Shown: positions 8,507 to 17,690 of the stretch, piece after piece
How the letters are laid out: the number at the start of each line of letters is the position of its first letter
How positions within the stretch are numbered: position 1 is the stretch's first letter
DNA from: Alphaproteobacteria bacterium
GTDB taxonomy: Bacteria; Pseudomonadota; Alphaproteobacteria; Sphingomonadales; Emcibacteraceae
Direction: 5' to 3'
Length of the DNA stretch: 64,000 nt
NCBI GenBank assembly: GCA_020446675.1
Contig: JAGREE010000013.1
Span: 127,721-191,720 of the forward strand
Notes under the pieces: model-generated
Seen by the model: the letters and a program-made list of their open reading frames with translations, nothing else
Database searches by the model: none
What the model was told of the DNA's origin: nothing
Made by a program: the position numbers and the translations under genes

Positions 8507-9280
8507 TTATTCTTCTGAAGTATCGCTATCCAAATAATCTATCAGTTCTAAAACTTTTGATGAAGATAATCTCACATCTTCAGTCAGAGTGGAATGAGTT
8601 TCCAAGAGAGTGTTTTTTATGCCTGAATCGGTATACCTATTTCGGGCCAATCTGACGTCTATACGACTTTCATTTCGGTTACTTGTAACGAAAACATAGT
8701 GATTTTTTTTCATGTATTCTATGCCTTCTGGCGGTTTGTTTTTTTTCCATATTTGAGGTCTACAATTCATATAAATTGCACCTGAAATTATATTAGGATA
8801 TACCTGTGCAGCATTACTTGCATGGACACAACCTAGACTGTCGCCGGAAGCATATATTCGACCAGTGTTGATCTGATATTCACTTTGTAAGAGAGATAAT
8901 GAAATTACACCCAGAAACATTTTTTGTTCATTTGTGTAGTTATCAAAATTGGCAAGCGATATCCATATCAAGTTCCTTTCATCAGAGCCAGCTTTCCAAC
9001 TTGAAATTATCTTGTTAGGTTTACTAGACATAAAGTAAAGCATGACACCGGCTGGTTTAACCGGATTGTAATTATTAGGGATATACACATTCCATGTTAC
9101 TTTCTCATCAGGTCTTATAATTTTTGAGTAGTTTTCCGCGTTTTGGGAACCAAAAATATCAGTGGTTGTTCCTGTGATGCTAAATTCCCCTAACTTAACA
9201 TTTTCTTCTTCTTCCTGTGGGAAAGAGTAATCTATATAAAAAGGATATAGAAATAGTGCAAAAAGAAATATTCGTAACAT
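8507..9280 (-). CDS. Exported alpha/beta-hydrolase-like protein, paralogue 1
   Basis: A 257-residue protein with a signal peptide (first ~22 residues). It resembles its neighbour to the right along its whole length: a beta-strand start (FSITGTTTDIFG), VTWNVYIPNNYNP, the PAGVMLY strand and RIYASGDSLG in the nucleophile-elbow position (GxSxG retained). The acid and base positions are less clear than in the neighbour: TSNRNES replaces the acid turn and the only candidate late histidine is in ETHSTL. It may be a weak or inactive esterase/depolymerase-type hydrolase. It is AT-rich relative to flanking genes. The substrate is unknown. Confidence 0.6.
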   Translation of the reverse strand: MLRIFLFALFLYPFYIDYSFPQEEEENVKLGEFSITGTTTDIFGSQNAENYSKIIRPDEKVTWNVYIPNNYNPVKPAGVMLYFMSSKPNKIISSWKAGSDERNLIWISLANFDNYTNEQKMFLGVISLSLLQSEYQINTGRIYASGDSLGCVHASNAAQVYPNIISGAIYMNCRPQIWKKNKPPEGIEYMKKNHYVFVTSNRNESRIDVRLARNRYTDSGIKNTLLETHSTLTEDVRLSSSKVLELIDYLDSDTSEE

Positions 9281-9412
9281 TTTTAATGATCCCCAAATTT
9301 ATTTTGAATTAAAATTACATTAGCGAATATTAATTCAAAAGGCAATTTTATGTAAAACAGATAATATATTATACTGTAAAAATAAAAAGATGAATGCTCT
9401 CATTTCTTTTTC

Positions 9413-10162
9413 TTATCTTGCATCAAGATATTCAATTGCTTTTTCAAAACGACTTTTGTTTGGGTTGGCATGTTTCATCCTAGGGATAACAATGAGTTTG
9501 ATATTTTTTACTCCTGCCTTTTTATATTTTGCATAAACATTTTTAGTATCCTGAAGATTAAAGTCTTCGGTGCCCGTTAAAAATACATAATTATGACGCT
9601 TAATAAGGTTTAGTTGATCATCATTTACATCTTCCCAGAAATTAACTCCGCAATTATAGAGAGCGCCATCAAAAATATGGGGATACTTAGTGGAAACCAT
9701 GCTTGCAATTCTACCACCTCCGGAAAAACCAGAAATATAAATCCTATTGGTATCTATATTATAAAGTGCCTGGATAAGGGGTAATGCCATTATAGACATT
9801 ACTATTCTTTTTTTTACTAGAATGTCATTACCGGATTCTCTGGCGCCGATAAAAATCAAATTTCTGTTTCTGGTAACATCAAGCCAGCCATTGGGAATAT
9901 TTATAATATTCTGTGGACTAACATATACCATAACGCCTGGTGGAGTTGTAGGATCATAGTCTTCAGGTACATCAATTTCCCAGGTTATCTGCGTATTGGG
10001 ATCGATCAGTTCTACAAATGATTTTGCAGCTTCCTCACCTAAAATGGAATTAAGAGAGCCGTTTAAAGTAAAAGAACCAGTTTGAACATTGTTATTTTGT
10101 GCATAAACTGAATAAGGGTGTATCAAAAATAGAGAAACGGCAGTGACAATCCATTTGATCAT
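9413..10162 (-). CDS. Exported alpha/beta hydrolase, paralogue 2
   Basis: A 249-residue protein with a good signal peptide (MIKWIVTAVSLFLIHPYSVYAQ). It has the alpha/beta-hydrolase order: VTW-like strand TWEIDVPEDYDP, PGVMVYVSP, nucleophile elbow ISGFSGGGRIAS, acid in TGTEDFNLQDT, and base His in RMKHANP near the end. The layout resembles PHB-depolymerase/feruloyl-esterase-type hydrolases acting outside the cytoplasm. I chose the internal ATG at 10162 because it begins directly at the signal peptide; an extended frame reaches 10228. The tandem homologue to the left (8507-9280) is about 130 bp downstream on the same strand. Confidence 0.66.
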   Translation of the reverse strand: MIKWIVTAVSLFLIHPYSVYAQNNNVQTGSFTLNGSLNSILGEEAAKSFVELIDPNTQITWEIDVPEDYDPTTPPGVMVYVSPQNIINIPNGWLDVTRNRNLIFIGARESGNDILVKKRIVMSIMALPLIQALYNIDTNRIYISGFSGGGRIASMVSTKYPHIFDGALYNCGVNFWEDVNDDQLNLIKRHNYVFLTGTEDFNLQDTKNVYAKYKKAGVKNIKLIVIPRMKHANPNKSRFEKAIEYLDAR

Positions 10163-10286
10163 GATGCTAGTGTCTTTCAATTCAGAATAATTATATCCCA
10201 TTATGAAGATATCTGCTGTACTGTGCAATCAAAGGGCGGTAAATTTTTTGTGAATATCCGAATGCCCGGAGGATTAAAAAAATAAA

Positions 10287-11204
10287 ATGTTAAACCTGAC
10301 GCTCCTTATAACACCGATCTTTCTGATTATTCTGACCGGGTACCTTTTAAAGCAATATCTAATTTCTGATGATGATGTATGGAATAATATAAACAGGCTT
10401 GCCTATTGGGTTTTATTTCCCTGCCTTTTGTTTAATAAAACGTCCGTCATCAATTTTTCAGAATTTTCATTTGGCCCTTTATCAATTGCTCTTATTGCTG
10501 GCGTATCTTTGGCAATTTTAGGGGCCTATATTTTTGGAAAGTTAGCCGGGTTGGGAACCCCGGCGCTCACATCGGTCATGCAGGGTGGCGGACGACATAA
10601 TGCATTTCTGGCGCTGGCAATTGTAAGTCAGCTTTATGGTGATGAGGGGGAGCTGATCGGTGCTATCGTCATTGCTGTCCTTGTTACTTATACAAATATT
10701 GTGATTAATGTCAGTCTGACCGTTATGCTTTCGAGTAAAAAAAGTGGTTTGTCCATGATCCTTTCAGATTTAAAGCGAAACCCTTTTATTATTGCAATTC
10801 TACTAGGTGTTATATTTAATTTGCTTGGGCTCGGTAACCTTCCCATACTGCATCAGTTTACACAAAGTGTGGGGCAGACGACCCTGACAGTTGCTCTTCT
10901 TTGTGTTGGGGCGGGCCTTCGGATAAGGGAACCGGGAGAAAAAATATTGCCGAGTGTCGTTATTGCCTGTACGGCAAAATTTATTATTTATCCTATGACG
11001 GTTTACCTGTTGGCAAAATATTTTGCCCTGCCCCATACAGTCACAATGGTGGCTACAATCTTTGCCTTAACCCCGACCGGAACAGCGAGCTATCCACTGG
11101 CAAAGCAAATGGGCGGGGATGCGCCCCTTATGGCATCGTTGATTTCACTGCAAACATTATTATCAGTTCCGATTATTCCGGTTATGATTATATGGTTAAG
11201 TTGA
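10287..11204 (+). CDS. AEC family transporter, copy 1
   Basis: A 305-residue membrane protein with about ten hydrophobic helices and the AEC (auxin efflux carrier-like) pattern. It starts LLITPIFLIILTGYLLKQ and has NRLAYWVLFPCLLFNKTS, QGGGRHNAFLALAI and a late GGDAPLMASLISLQTLLS. Family members move carboxylates or amino acid derivatives across the inner membrane; the substrate here is unknown. It lies 9 bp before a close paralogue, so the two are one operon and the product of a tandem duplication. Confidence 0.85.
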   Translation: MLNLTLLITPIFLIILTGYLLKQYLISDDDVWNNINRLAYWVLFPCLLFNKTSVINFSEFSFGPLSIALIAGVSLAILGAYIFGKLAGLGTPALTSVMQGGGRHNAFLALAIVSQLYGDEGELIGAIVIAVLVTYTNIVINVSLTVMLSSKKSGLSMILSDLKRNPFIIAILLGVIFNLLGLGNLPILHQFTQSVGQTTLTVALLCVGAGLRIREPGEKILPSVVIACTAKFIIYPMTVYLLAKYFALPHTVTMVATIFALTPTGTASYPLAKQMGGDAPLMASLISLQTLLSVPIIPVMIIWLS

Positions 11205-11213
11205 GGCTGTTGA

Positions 11214-12128
11214 ATGATTGATCTGATCTATATTGTTGCACCGATTTTTCTGATCATTCTGCTCGGAAAGCTCCTTAGAAAATCACTGATTTTATCAGAT
11301 GATATATGGCATCAGATTAATAAACTGACTTACTGGCTTTTATTTCCCGCTCTTCTTTTTAATAAAACGTCGATCATAGATTTCTCAGGATATTCGCTGG
11401 GTGCTTTTTCCCTGTCAATGATGGCCGGTTTTTTGGTGTCGGTTTTTTGTGCCTGGCTTTTAAGCCGGCTTTATGGAATGGATGCACCGGCTCTCTCCTC
11501 AGTCATTCAGGGAAGCGGACGCCATAATTCATTTCTAGCCCTTGCCGTAATCAGTCAGTTTCTGGGGGAACAGGGGGAAATAATCGGGGCGCTCGCGGTC
11601 GCGATCATGGTAACATTTTCAAATATTCTGACCATCATTTTCATGATCATGATTTTATCCGGACATAATGGTTCGAAACCAAGCATCCTGTCTGAAATAA
11701 TCAGAAACCCCTTTATCGTCTCCATTGCCATAGGGTTAGTTTTTAATGTCCTGGGATGGGGTAACCTTCCAATACTGCATGATTTTACATCGAACCTTGG
11801 AACGGCTGCCCTCCCACTGGCACTTATATGTGTTGGGGCGGGCCTTCGATTTGTCGGGGGCAGCAAGCATATAATCCCGAGCTTAATAGCGACACTGACA
11901 AAAATGATTATCCTGCCGGCAACAGTCTATGCCTGTGCACTCTATTTTCAGCTTGATCCAATAATGACGGCCTGCGCGGTGATATTTGCTTCTGTGCCGA
12001 CGTCTTCCACGGCATATGCGCTTGCCAAAACCATGGGTGGAGACGCGCCCTTAATGGCGGCAATTATATCGCTGCAAACGCTGGTGTCGATTGTGACCGT
12101 TCCACTGGTGATGCATATTGTCGGTTAA
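11214..12128 (+). CDS. AEC family transporter, copy 2
   Basis: A 304-residue paralogue of the preceding protein, matching it along its full length (IFLIILLGKLLRKSLI, LTYWLLFPALLFNKTSI, QGSGRHNSFLALAVI, GGDAPLMAAIISLQTLVS). Both keep the conserved RHN motif. It is an integral inner-membrane carrier of unknown substrate. Its last 4 bp overlap the convergent phoU gene, leaving no room for a separate terminator between them. Confidence 0.85.
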   Translation: MIDLIYIVAPIFLIILLGKLLRKSLILSDDIWHQINKLTYWLLFPALLFNKTSIIDFSGYSLGAFSLSMMAGFLVSVFCAWLLSRLYGMDAPALSSVIQGSGRHNSFLALAVISQFLGEQGEIIGALAVAIMVTFSNILTIIFMIMILSGHNGSKPSILSEIIRNPFIVSIAIGLVFNVLGWGNLPILHDFTSNLGTAALPLALICVGAGLRFVGGSKHIIPSLIATLTKMIILPATVYACALYFQLDPIMTACAVIFASVPTSSTAYALAKTMGGDAPLMAAIISLQTLVSIVTVPLVMHIVG

Positions 12129-12841
12129 TCAAGGTCTTCCGTATTGACTTCGCTGCTTTTATCCCCCTTTGGTCTGTTAAGCTCAAGTGGAATACCTTCA
12201 ACAATATAGTAAATAAGTTCTGCAATATTGGTCAGATGGTCGCCAGCGCGTTCTATATTTTTAGCAACAAAAAGCAAATGGGTTGCCGGCGTAATCAGTT
12301 CCGGATTTTCCATCATATATGTCAGCATTTCACGAAACAGTGTGTCATAAAGATTATCGACAACGATATCTCTGGTCCAGACGGAAATAGCTTTTTCAGC
12401 GGACTTATTGACATAAGCGTCGATGACGTCCTTATTCATAATGTTGATAAGATTGACCATCTGTGAAAGAACGGCATAGTTGGCATCAAACTTATTGGTT
12501 TCGTTAAGTACGATAACCCGCTTTGAAAGATTTTTTGCATAGTCACCAATGCGTTCAAGAGCATTGCTGATTTTAATAGCGGAAATGATCTCTCTCAAAT
12601 CATCAGCCATGGGGGAGCGCATAGCAATCAACTCGATTGATGATTTTTCAATTTCCTGTTCCAGCTGATCGACTTGTTTATCATTTTCCCTGACAATCTT
12701 TGCCAGTTTAAGATCTTTGCTAACCAGCGCTTTTTCAGCATCGGAAAATTGTTTGGCAACCAAATTTGCCATAGTAACAATTTTCGTTCTAAGTCTGTTA
12801 AGATCTTCGTCAAATGAACTGACGATATGTGAGTGTGTCAT
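12125..12841 (-). CDS. phoU: Phosphate signalling regulator PhoU
   Basis: A 238-residue all-helical protein with two PhoU repeats. The metal-binding-type motif ALERIGDYAKNLSKR occurs in the first and NIERAGDHLTNIAE in the second. PhoU couples the Pst transporter to the PhoR/PhoB two-component system and limits phosphate uptake. It is the last gene of the pst cluster, 16 bp after pstB. phoB and phoR themselves are not in the window. Confidence 0.95.
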   Translation of the reverse strand: MTHSHIVSSFDEDLNRLRTKIVTMANLVAKQFSDAEKALVSKDLKLAKIVRENDKQVDQLEQEIEKSSIELIAMRSPMADDLREIISAIKISNALERIGDYAKNLSKRVIVLNETNKFDANYAVLSQMVNLINIMNKDVIDAYVNKSAEKAISVWTRDIVVDNLYDTLFREMLTYMMENPELITPATHLLFVAKNIERAGDHLTNIAELIYYIVEGIPLELNRPKGDKSSEVNTEDLD

Positions 12842-12857
12842 TAAGGTCTCCTATTCG

Positions 12858-13676
12858 CTATCCGTAGCGACCGGTAATATAATCTCTTGTTTTTTGATGC
12901 GTTGGATTGGTGAATATTGTCGCTGTATCACCATGTTCCATCAGTTTGCCCAAATGAAAAAATGCTGTTTTTTGTGAAATTCTCGCTGCCTGCTGCATTG
13001 AATGGGTCACAATGACGATAGCGTATCGGTTCTTTAGCTCGTCAATCAGTTCCTCAATAACAGCTGTCGCGATGGGATCAAGCGCAGAGCATGGTTCGTC
13101 CATCAATATGACTTCCGGTTCAATAGCAATTGTACGTGCAATACAAAGCCTTTGCTGTTGTCCGCCGGAAAGGGAAGTTCCTGATGCATCTAGTCTGTCA
13201 TGAACTTCGTTCCAAAGTCCTGCTTTTTTAAGGCTTGAATGAACAATCTCGTCAAGTTCATGTTTGTTGTTAGCAATGCCATGGATACGCGGACCATAGG
13301 CAATATTATCATAAATGGATTTTGGAAATGGATTTGGTTTTTGAAAGACCATGCCAATCCGTGCACGAAGCTGGACTACGTCAATTGATTTATTATTGAT
13401 GTCTTCCCCGTCAAGCGTAATTGTGCCTTCGACACGGCAGATATCGATGATATCATTCATCCTGTTCAGTGAACGAAGAAAGGTTGACTTCCCGCAACCT
13501 GAAGGCCCGATCAGTGCCGTTACCTCATTAGGATTAATATCCAGATTGATATCCTTGAGAGCATGGTTTTCACCGTAATATACATTGACTTTTCTGGCGC
13601 GCATTTTTGGTGTAATGGCTTTTTGCTGGCCACCGATTTCATTTTTAGATGATTGCATATTCATATTTTCTACCAT
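12858..13676 (-). CDS. pstB: Phosphate ABC transporter ATPase PstB
   Basis: A 272-residue ABC ATPase: Walker [10 protein letters not shown], a Q-loop in [19 protein letters not shown] (the PNPFP signature of PstB), signature [16 protein letters not shown], Walker [14 protein letters not shown] and the H-loop in VTHSMQQA. It powers PstCA-mediated phosphate import. The start overlaps the end of pstA by 7 bp; ATGs at residues 5 and 7 are possible alternatives. Confidence 0.96.
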   Translation of the reverse strand: MVENMNMQSSKNEIGGQQKAITPKMRARKVNVYYGENHALKDINLDINPNEVTALIGPSGCGKSTFLRSLNRMNDIIDICRVEGTITLDGEDINNKSIDVVQLRARIGMVFQKPNPFPKSIYDNIAYGPRIHGIANNKHELDEIVHSSLKKAGLWNEVHDRLDASGTSLSGGQQQRLCIARTIAIEPEVILMDEPCSALDPIATAVIEELIDELKNRYAIVIVTHSMQQAARISQKTAFFHLGKLMEHGDTATIFTNPTHQKTRDYITGRYG

Positions 13677-14998
13677 TTTTTTTCAAACTTTTGCCTCAGC
13701 CAGATGGCCAATCCATTCATGATTATGAGAAATGCGAGCAACACCATTATAGCAGCTGATGTTTTCTCAAGGAAGCCACGTTCGGGACTATCTGCCCATA
13801 AATATACCTGTACGGGTAAAGCGGTTGATGCTTCCATTATGCTTCCCGGCGTATCCACAATAAAAGCGACCATACCAATCATAATAAGCGGTGCTGTTTC
13901 ACCAAGGGCCTGTGCCATGCCAATTATGGAACCGGTAAGAATACCCGGCATACTTAACGGCAGTACATGATGAAATACTGTCTGCATATGTGATGCCCCC
14001 AAGCCGATCGCGGCTTCTTTTATTGATGGCGGAACCGCTTTTAACGCTGCTCGTGCTGTAATAATAATTGTTGGCAATGTCATGAGGGCCAATGTTAAAC
14101 CACCAACCAGTGGTGCAGAACGCGGCAGATTAATATAATTAATAAAAATGGCCAGACCCAACAGACCAAATATAATGGAAGGCACGGCCGCCAGATTGTT
14201 GATATTAATTTCAATAAGATCAGTAATACGGTTCTTCGGCGCAAATTCTTCCAGATAAATGGCGGACCCGACCCCGATCGGGAAAGCGATCAGAAATGTG
14301 ACCAGCAAAGTGAGGAACGATCCAATTGTCGCGCTCCAGATTCCGGCCAGCTCAGGTTCCCGGCTGTCCCCGGAAACAAAGAAGGACCAGTTAAATCCCT
14401 GCGTCACTTTTCCATCATTGTTAAGCTTATCAATCCAGGCGATTTGCTGATCAGAAATTTTCCGGTCATTTTCCGCAACATCCCTTGAAATGTTTCCTTT
14501 GATCAGCATGTCAACATTACTTGATGCAAGAAGGTTAATGGGTATAGTTTTGCCAATAACTGAAGGGTCTTTTAGAATGACATCCCGAATATCTGTTTGT
14601 GCACCGACACTGAACAAACGCAATAGTTCAAAGACGTCGGACCGTTTTGTTACGTCTGGGAATTCTCTTTGCAATGAGCTGACAAGTATTCTGTTAATAT
14701 TGGCTCCAGCTACCTGCTTCTCATATTCCTGCCTGTCGTCTGTTGGAAGATCACCCAGAACGGCTTTATCCAGAAAAATATCCATTTCAATGCGTGTTTC
14801 TATAAAACCGCTAGAACCGGTAATGATAATGCTTCCAAGAACCACGACAAGAGCGGCCATTGCAGCGGCAAGGCTGGACACAGCGAAAAACTTGAATATT
14901 TTTTCTTTTCTATATCGGCTTTTCAGACGATTTTTTTGTTCATCTGAGTGCCAGATTACTCTGGTAATTGCCTGATCATTGTCGGAAGTATCAGTCAT
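13670..14998 (-). CDS. pstA: Phosphate ABC transporter permease PstA
   Basis: A 442-residue inner-membrane permease. A long N-terminal region with one membrane helix (about 34-58) and a periplasmic domain precede the usual permease half, as in many alphaproteobacterial PstA proteins. The EAA-type loop is at [21 protein letters not shown] and the cluster [13 protein letters not shown] is typical of PstA. It pairs with PstC to form the phosphate channel. It overlaps pstC by 8 bp and pstB by 7 bp, so the genes are translationally coupled. Confidence 0.94.
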   Translation of the reverse strand: MTDTSDNDQAITRVIWHSDEQKNRLKSRYRKEKIFKFFAVSSLAAAMAALVVVLGSIIITGSSGFIETRIEMDIFLDKAVLGDLPTDDRQEYEKQVAGANINRILVSSLQREFPDVTKRSDVFELLRLFSVGAQTDIRDVILKDPSVIGKTIPINLLASSNVDMLIKGNISRDVAENDRKISDQQIAWIDKLNNDGKVTQGFNWSFFVSGDSREPELAGIWSATIGSFLTLLVTFLIAFPIGVGSAIYLEEFAPKNRITDLIEININNLAAVPSIIFGLLGLAIFINYINLPRSAPLVGGLTLALMTLPTIIITARAALKAVPPSIKEAAIGLGASHMQTVFHHVLPLSMPGILTGSIIGMAQALGETAPLIMIGMVAFIVDTPGSIMEASTALPVQVYLWADSPERGFLEKTSAAIMVLLAFLIIMNGLAIWLRQKFEKKW

Positions 14999-16361
14999 AT
15001 TGTTCTCTATATTTTTTGACGATAATTAACGCGATAGCATTGAGGGCCAATGTGGTGAAAAACAGCGCCAGCCCAAGGGCAAAGGCAGACAGGGTTTTTG
15101 AACTGGCAAATTCCTGATCTCCGGTTAGCAAGGCCACAATCTGCACAGTTACTGTTGTTACGGCTTCAAGCGGATTTATGGTCAAATTGGCTGCCATTCC
15201 AGCGGCCATCACAACAATCATTGTTTCCCCGATTGCTCGGGATGTGGCCAGAAGAAGAGCGCCAACAACACCTGGGAGCGCGGACGGTAGGATCACTTTT
15301 AAAATCGTTTCTGTCTGTGTTGCGCCAAGCCCGAGTGATCCTTCGCGAAGACTTTGTGGCACAACGCTAATAACGTCATCAGATAATGAAGATATAAGAG
15401 GGATAATCATTACACCCATAACAATTCCTGCCGCCAAAGCGCTTTCCGATGCTATTTCAAGTCCGAACAGGGCACCGGTGTCCCTTATAAAGGGAGCCAC
15501 AACCAGTGCGGCAATGAATCCATAAACGACAGTTGGAATACCAGCGAGAATTTCGAGCAAAGGTTTTGCAATTTTACGGACTTTTTTATTTGCAAATTCA
15601 GCCATATAAATCGCTGAAAGAAGACCAATTGGACCGGCAATAAGCATGGCAATAACCGTTATGAGCATTGTGCCCATAAAAAGCGGTACAGCGCCAAATG
15701 CCCCAGAACTTCCAACCTGATCTATGCGAATTGCTGTTTGGGGGCTCCATTTGATGCCAAAAACAAATTCAGTAATGGACACCTGATCAAAAAAACGGAT
15801 GCTTTCAAACAGCAGTGAAAATACAATTCCAATTGTTGTGATAATGGCTATGACGGAAAATGCCAGCAGCATCATTTTGATGATGGTTTCAATATGATTT
15901 CTTGAATTGACTGTGGGTGACATTTTGTAAAGTGTATAATAACCAGAAATACAGCTGACACCTATGGCTGCCAAAAAGAAGCTCCAGGCAATTTTTTCGG
16001 AAACGTTTCTGTAATATTCGGCATAAACAGCCAAACTTTCATCGCCAGTGCCATTAGCGATGTAATTTTTAATGTTACTCAGTAATGCGTTTAGCTCAAA
16101 CGTGGGTAAGGATGCAGATTCGGTTTCCAGCTGAGATATCAGGAGTTTATTGATCAGGTTGTCTTTTGAAATTGTCCAGATTGCCAAAATTATAAAACCG
16201 GGAATAAAACTATTTATCCCGGCGGCCCAACCATAATGAGTGGGGAGAGAATGCAGTTTCTTTATGTCGCCATCAACTAATAAAAGAGACCGCTTTTTAG
16301 CTATATAATAAAAGCAGGTCAGAATAAGAGTTAGGATAATAAATAATAAATATGCACTCAT
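14991..16361 (-). CDS. pstC: Phosphate ABC transporter permease PstC
   Basis: A 456-residue permease with two helices and a periplasmic loop in an N-terminal extension, then the core with LLSAIYMAEFANKKVR, GIPTVVYGFIAALVVAPF and the EAA loop VPQSLREGSLGLGATQTE. It is the first gene after the hairpin that separates pstS from pstCAB-phoU. Its size fits the large PstC form found with the large PstA form. Confidence 0.94.
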   Translation of the reverse strand: MSAYLLFIILTLILTCFYYIAKKRSLLLVDGDIKKLHSLPTHYGWAAGINSFIPGFIILAIWTISKDNLINKLLISQLETESASLPTFELNALLSNIKNYIANGTGDESLAVYAEYYRNVSEKIAWSFFLAAIGVSCISGYYTLYKMSPTVNSRNHIETIIKMMLLAFSVIAIITTIGIVFSLLFESIRFFDQVSITEFVFGIKWSPQTAIRIDQVGSSGAFGAVPLFMGTMLITVIAMLIAGPIGLLSAIYMAEFANKKVRKIAKPLLEILAGIPTVVYGFIAALVVAPFIRDTGALFGLEIASESALAAGIVMGVMIIPLISSLSDDVISVVPQSLREGSLGLGATQTETILKVILPSALPGVVGALLLATSRAIGETMIVVMAAGMAANLTINPLEAVTTVTVQIVALLTGDQEFASSKTLSAFALGLALFFTTLALNAIALIIVKKYREQYD

Positions 16362-16395
16362 TAATTTGGCACCACATTAAATAATTATGATGGTG

Positions 16396-16420
16396 AAAGG
16401 CCGGTTTTAAACCGGCCTTT
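16396..16420 (-). terminator. Intercistronic hairpin between pstS and pstC
   Basis: A perfect 12-bp inverted repeat (AAAGGCCGGTTT / AAACCGGCCTTT) around a single central base, so the real loop is 3-5 nt. On the transcribed strand the U-run after it is short, so it is probably a partial terminator or an mRNA-stabilising stem that keeps PstS in excess over the membrane subunits. This is a common arrangement for binding-protein genes. Confidence 0.7.
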
Positions 16421-16431
16421 CTATTATTGGT

Positions 16432-17469
16432 TTATTTTTTTAGAGGTGTCAGATTCTCAGCTGTCACCCGTACTTTTTCCAGTTCTTCGCTTGTTAAGGG
16501 AATAAGGCCTTTTTCTGCAAGATAACCGAAATCTCCCATAGCTTTATCACTAAGAAATTCACTTAAATATTCTTTTATCCCTGGTATGACACCGACATGT
16601 GCCTTTTTAACATAAAAGAATAGGGAACGGGATACTTTATACACTTTATCAGCAATATTTTCAAAAGTAGGGGCTGAGCCTTCAACTATACTACCCTGAA
16701 TAACGTCGCTGTTTTCCTCAAGAAAGCTGTATCCGAAAACACCAACTGCATTTGGATTAGCCTGAAGTTTTCCAACAATTAGATTGTCATTTTCACCGGC
16801 TTCTATATATGCGCCGTCTTCACGAATCGTATGACAAAGTGCTGTATAACGGTTTTCATCCTGTGCTTTAATCGCTTCAATTTCAGGGAATGTTTTACAT
16901 CCGCCTTCCAATGCTAGCTCGGCGAAAGCATCACGGGTCCCGGATGTCGGGGGTGGGCCAAGAACTTCAATTTTATTGTTTGGTAAGCTTGGGTTAATTT
17001 CGTTCCAGGTTTTATATGGATTTGGTACGATCTTACCGTCAACAACCACGTCTTTGGCAAGAGCGAGCCAAATGTCCTGAAGTCTGAAATTCATAAGTTT
17101 TGCCTCTTTGGAATTGGCAAGAACAATTCCATCATAGCCGACTGTAATTTCAACGATATCCTTAACACCATTTTTGGCGCAAAGATCTATTTCCGAGCTT
17201 TTAATTGCGCGTGATGCATTTGTTATGTCCGGAGTCGCTTCGCCAACACCTGAACAAAAAAGCTTAAATCCGCCACCGGAACCTGTGCTCTCAACCACCG
17301 GTGTTTTAAAAGAAGTTGACCGCCCGAATTCTTCCGCAACGGCTGTTGAGAAGGGGAATACTGTCGATGAGCCGACAATACGAATCTGATCGCGGGCTTC
17401 GGCAGCACTAATCAAAGACACGCTGATCAGTGATATACCGACGAGAGTCTTATTCAGGTTTTTGAACAT
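16432..17469 (-). CDS. pstS: Periplasmic phosphate-binding protein PstS
   Basis: A 345-residue substrate-binding protein with a signal peptide (MFKNLNKTLVGISLISVSLISAAEA). Phosphate-site motifs are readable: IVGSSTVFPFS, VESTGSGGGFKLFCSG, GPPPTSGTRDAF and GVFGYSFLEEN. It captures phosphate in the periplasm and delivers it to PstCA. An in-frame extension reaches 17496, but ATG 17469 begins directly at the signal peptide. A PhoB box lies about 100 bp upstream and an intercistronic hairpin follows. Confidence 0.94.
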   Translation of the reverse strand: MFKNLNKTLVGISLISVSLISAAEARDQIRIVGSSTVFPFSTAVAEEFGRSTSFKTPVVESTGSGGGFKLFCSGVGEATPDITNASRAIKSSEIDLCAKNGVKDIVEITVGYDGIVLANSKEAKLMNFRLQDIWLALAKDVVVDGKIVPNPYKTWNEINPSLPNNKIEVLGPPPTSGTRDAFAELALEGGCKTFPEIEAIKAQDENRYTALCHTIREDGAYIEAGENDNLIVGKLQANPNAVGVFGYSFLEENSDVIQGSIVEGSAPTFENIADKVYKVSRSLFFYVKKAHVGVIPGIKEYLSEFLSDKAMGDFGYLAEKGLIPLTSEELEKVRVTAENLTPLKK

Positions 17470-17572
17470 TATTTTTATCTCCATAATATGTTTCAAAATA
17501 TACTTTGAATTTAAAAAGGAATCATCCTTTTTCTGTCTTGGGGAGAAAATAACGATGCTTCGTTGCGCTTAT

Positions 17573-17601
17573 GTGACAGAAATATGAAGCTTTTATTACA
17601 A
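17573..17601 (-). promoter_or_regulatory. Pho box upstream of pstS
   Basis: Read on the minus strand, three 7-mers occur at exact 11-bp spacing: TTGTAAT, GCTTCAT and CTGTCAC, separated by A/T-rich 4-mers. The last matches the PhoB half-site fully and the others partly. The 11-bp period of 7+4 bp is the defining geometry of PhoB sites. Position and strand fit activation of pstS and, by read-through, pstCAB-phoU. Confidence 0.75.
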
Positions 17602-17623
17602 TATGTAATAACCTATTGTAAAT

Positions 17624-17658
17624 AAATAAAAAAGGCAGAAACCATGTTCTGCCTTTTA
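17624..17658 (-). terminator. Terminator after the porin gene
   Basis: A 10-bp perfect inverted repeat (AAAGGCAGAA / TTCTGCCTTT) with a 6-nt loop. On the minus strand it is followed by a run of seven T and more T-rich sequence. It lies about 33 bp after the porin stop codon and just upstream of the pstS Pho box, insulating the two units. Confidence 0.88.
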
Positions 17659-17690
17659 ACCAAAAAAACTGAAAAATGAACTATTATAGC

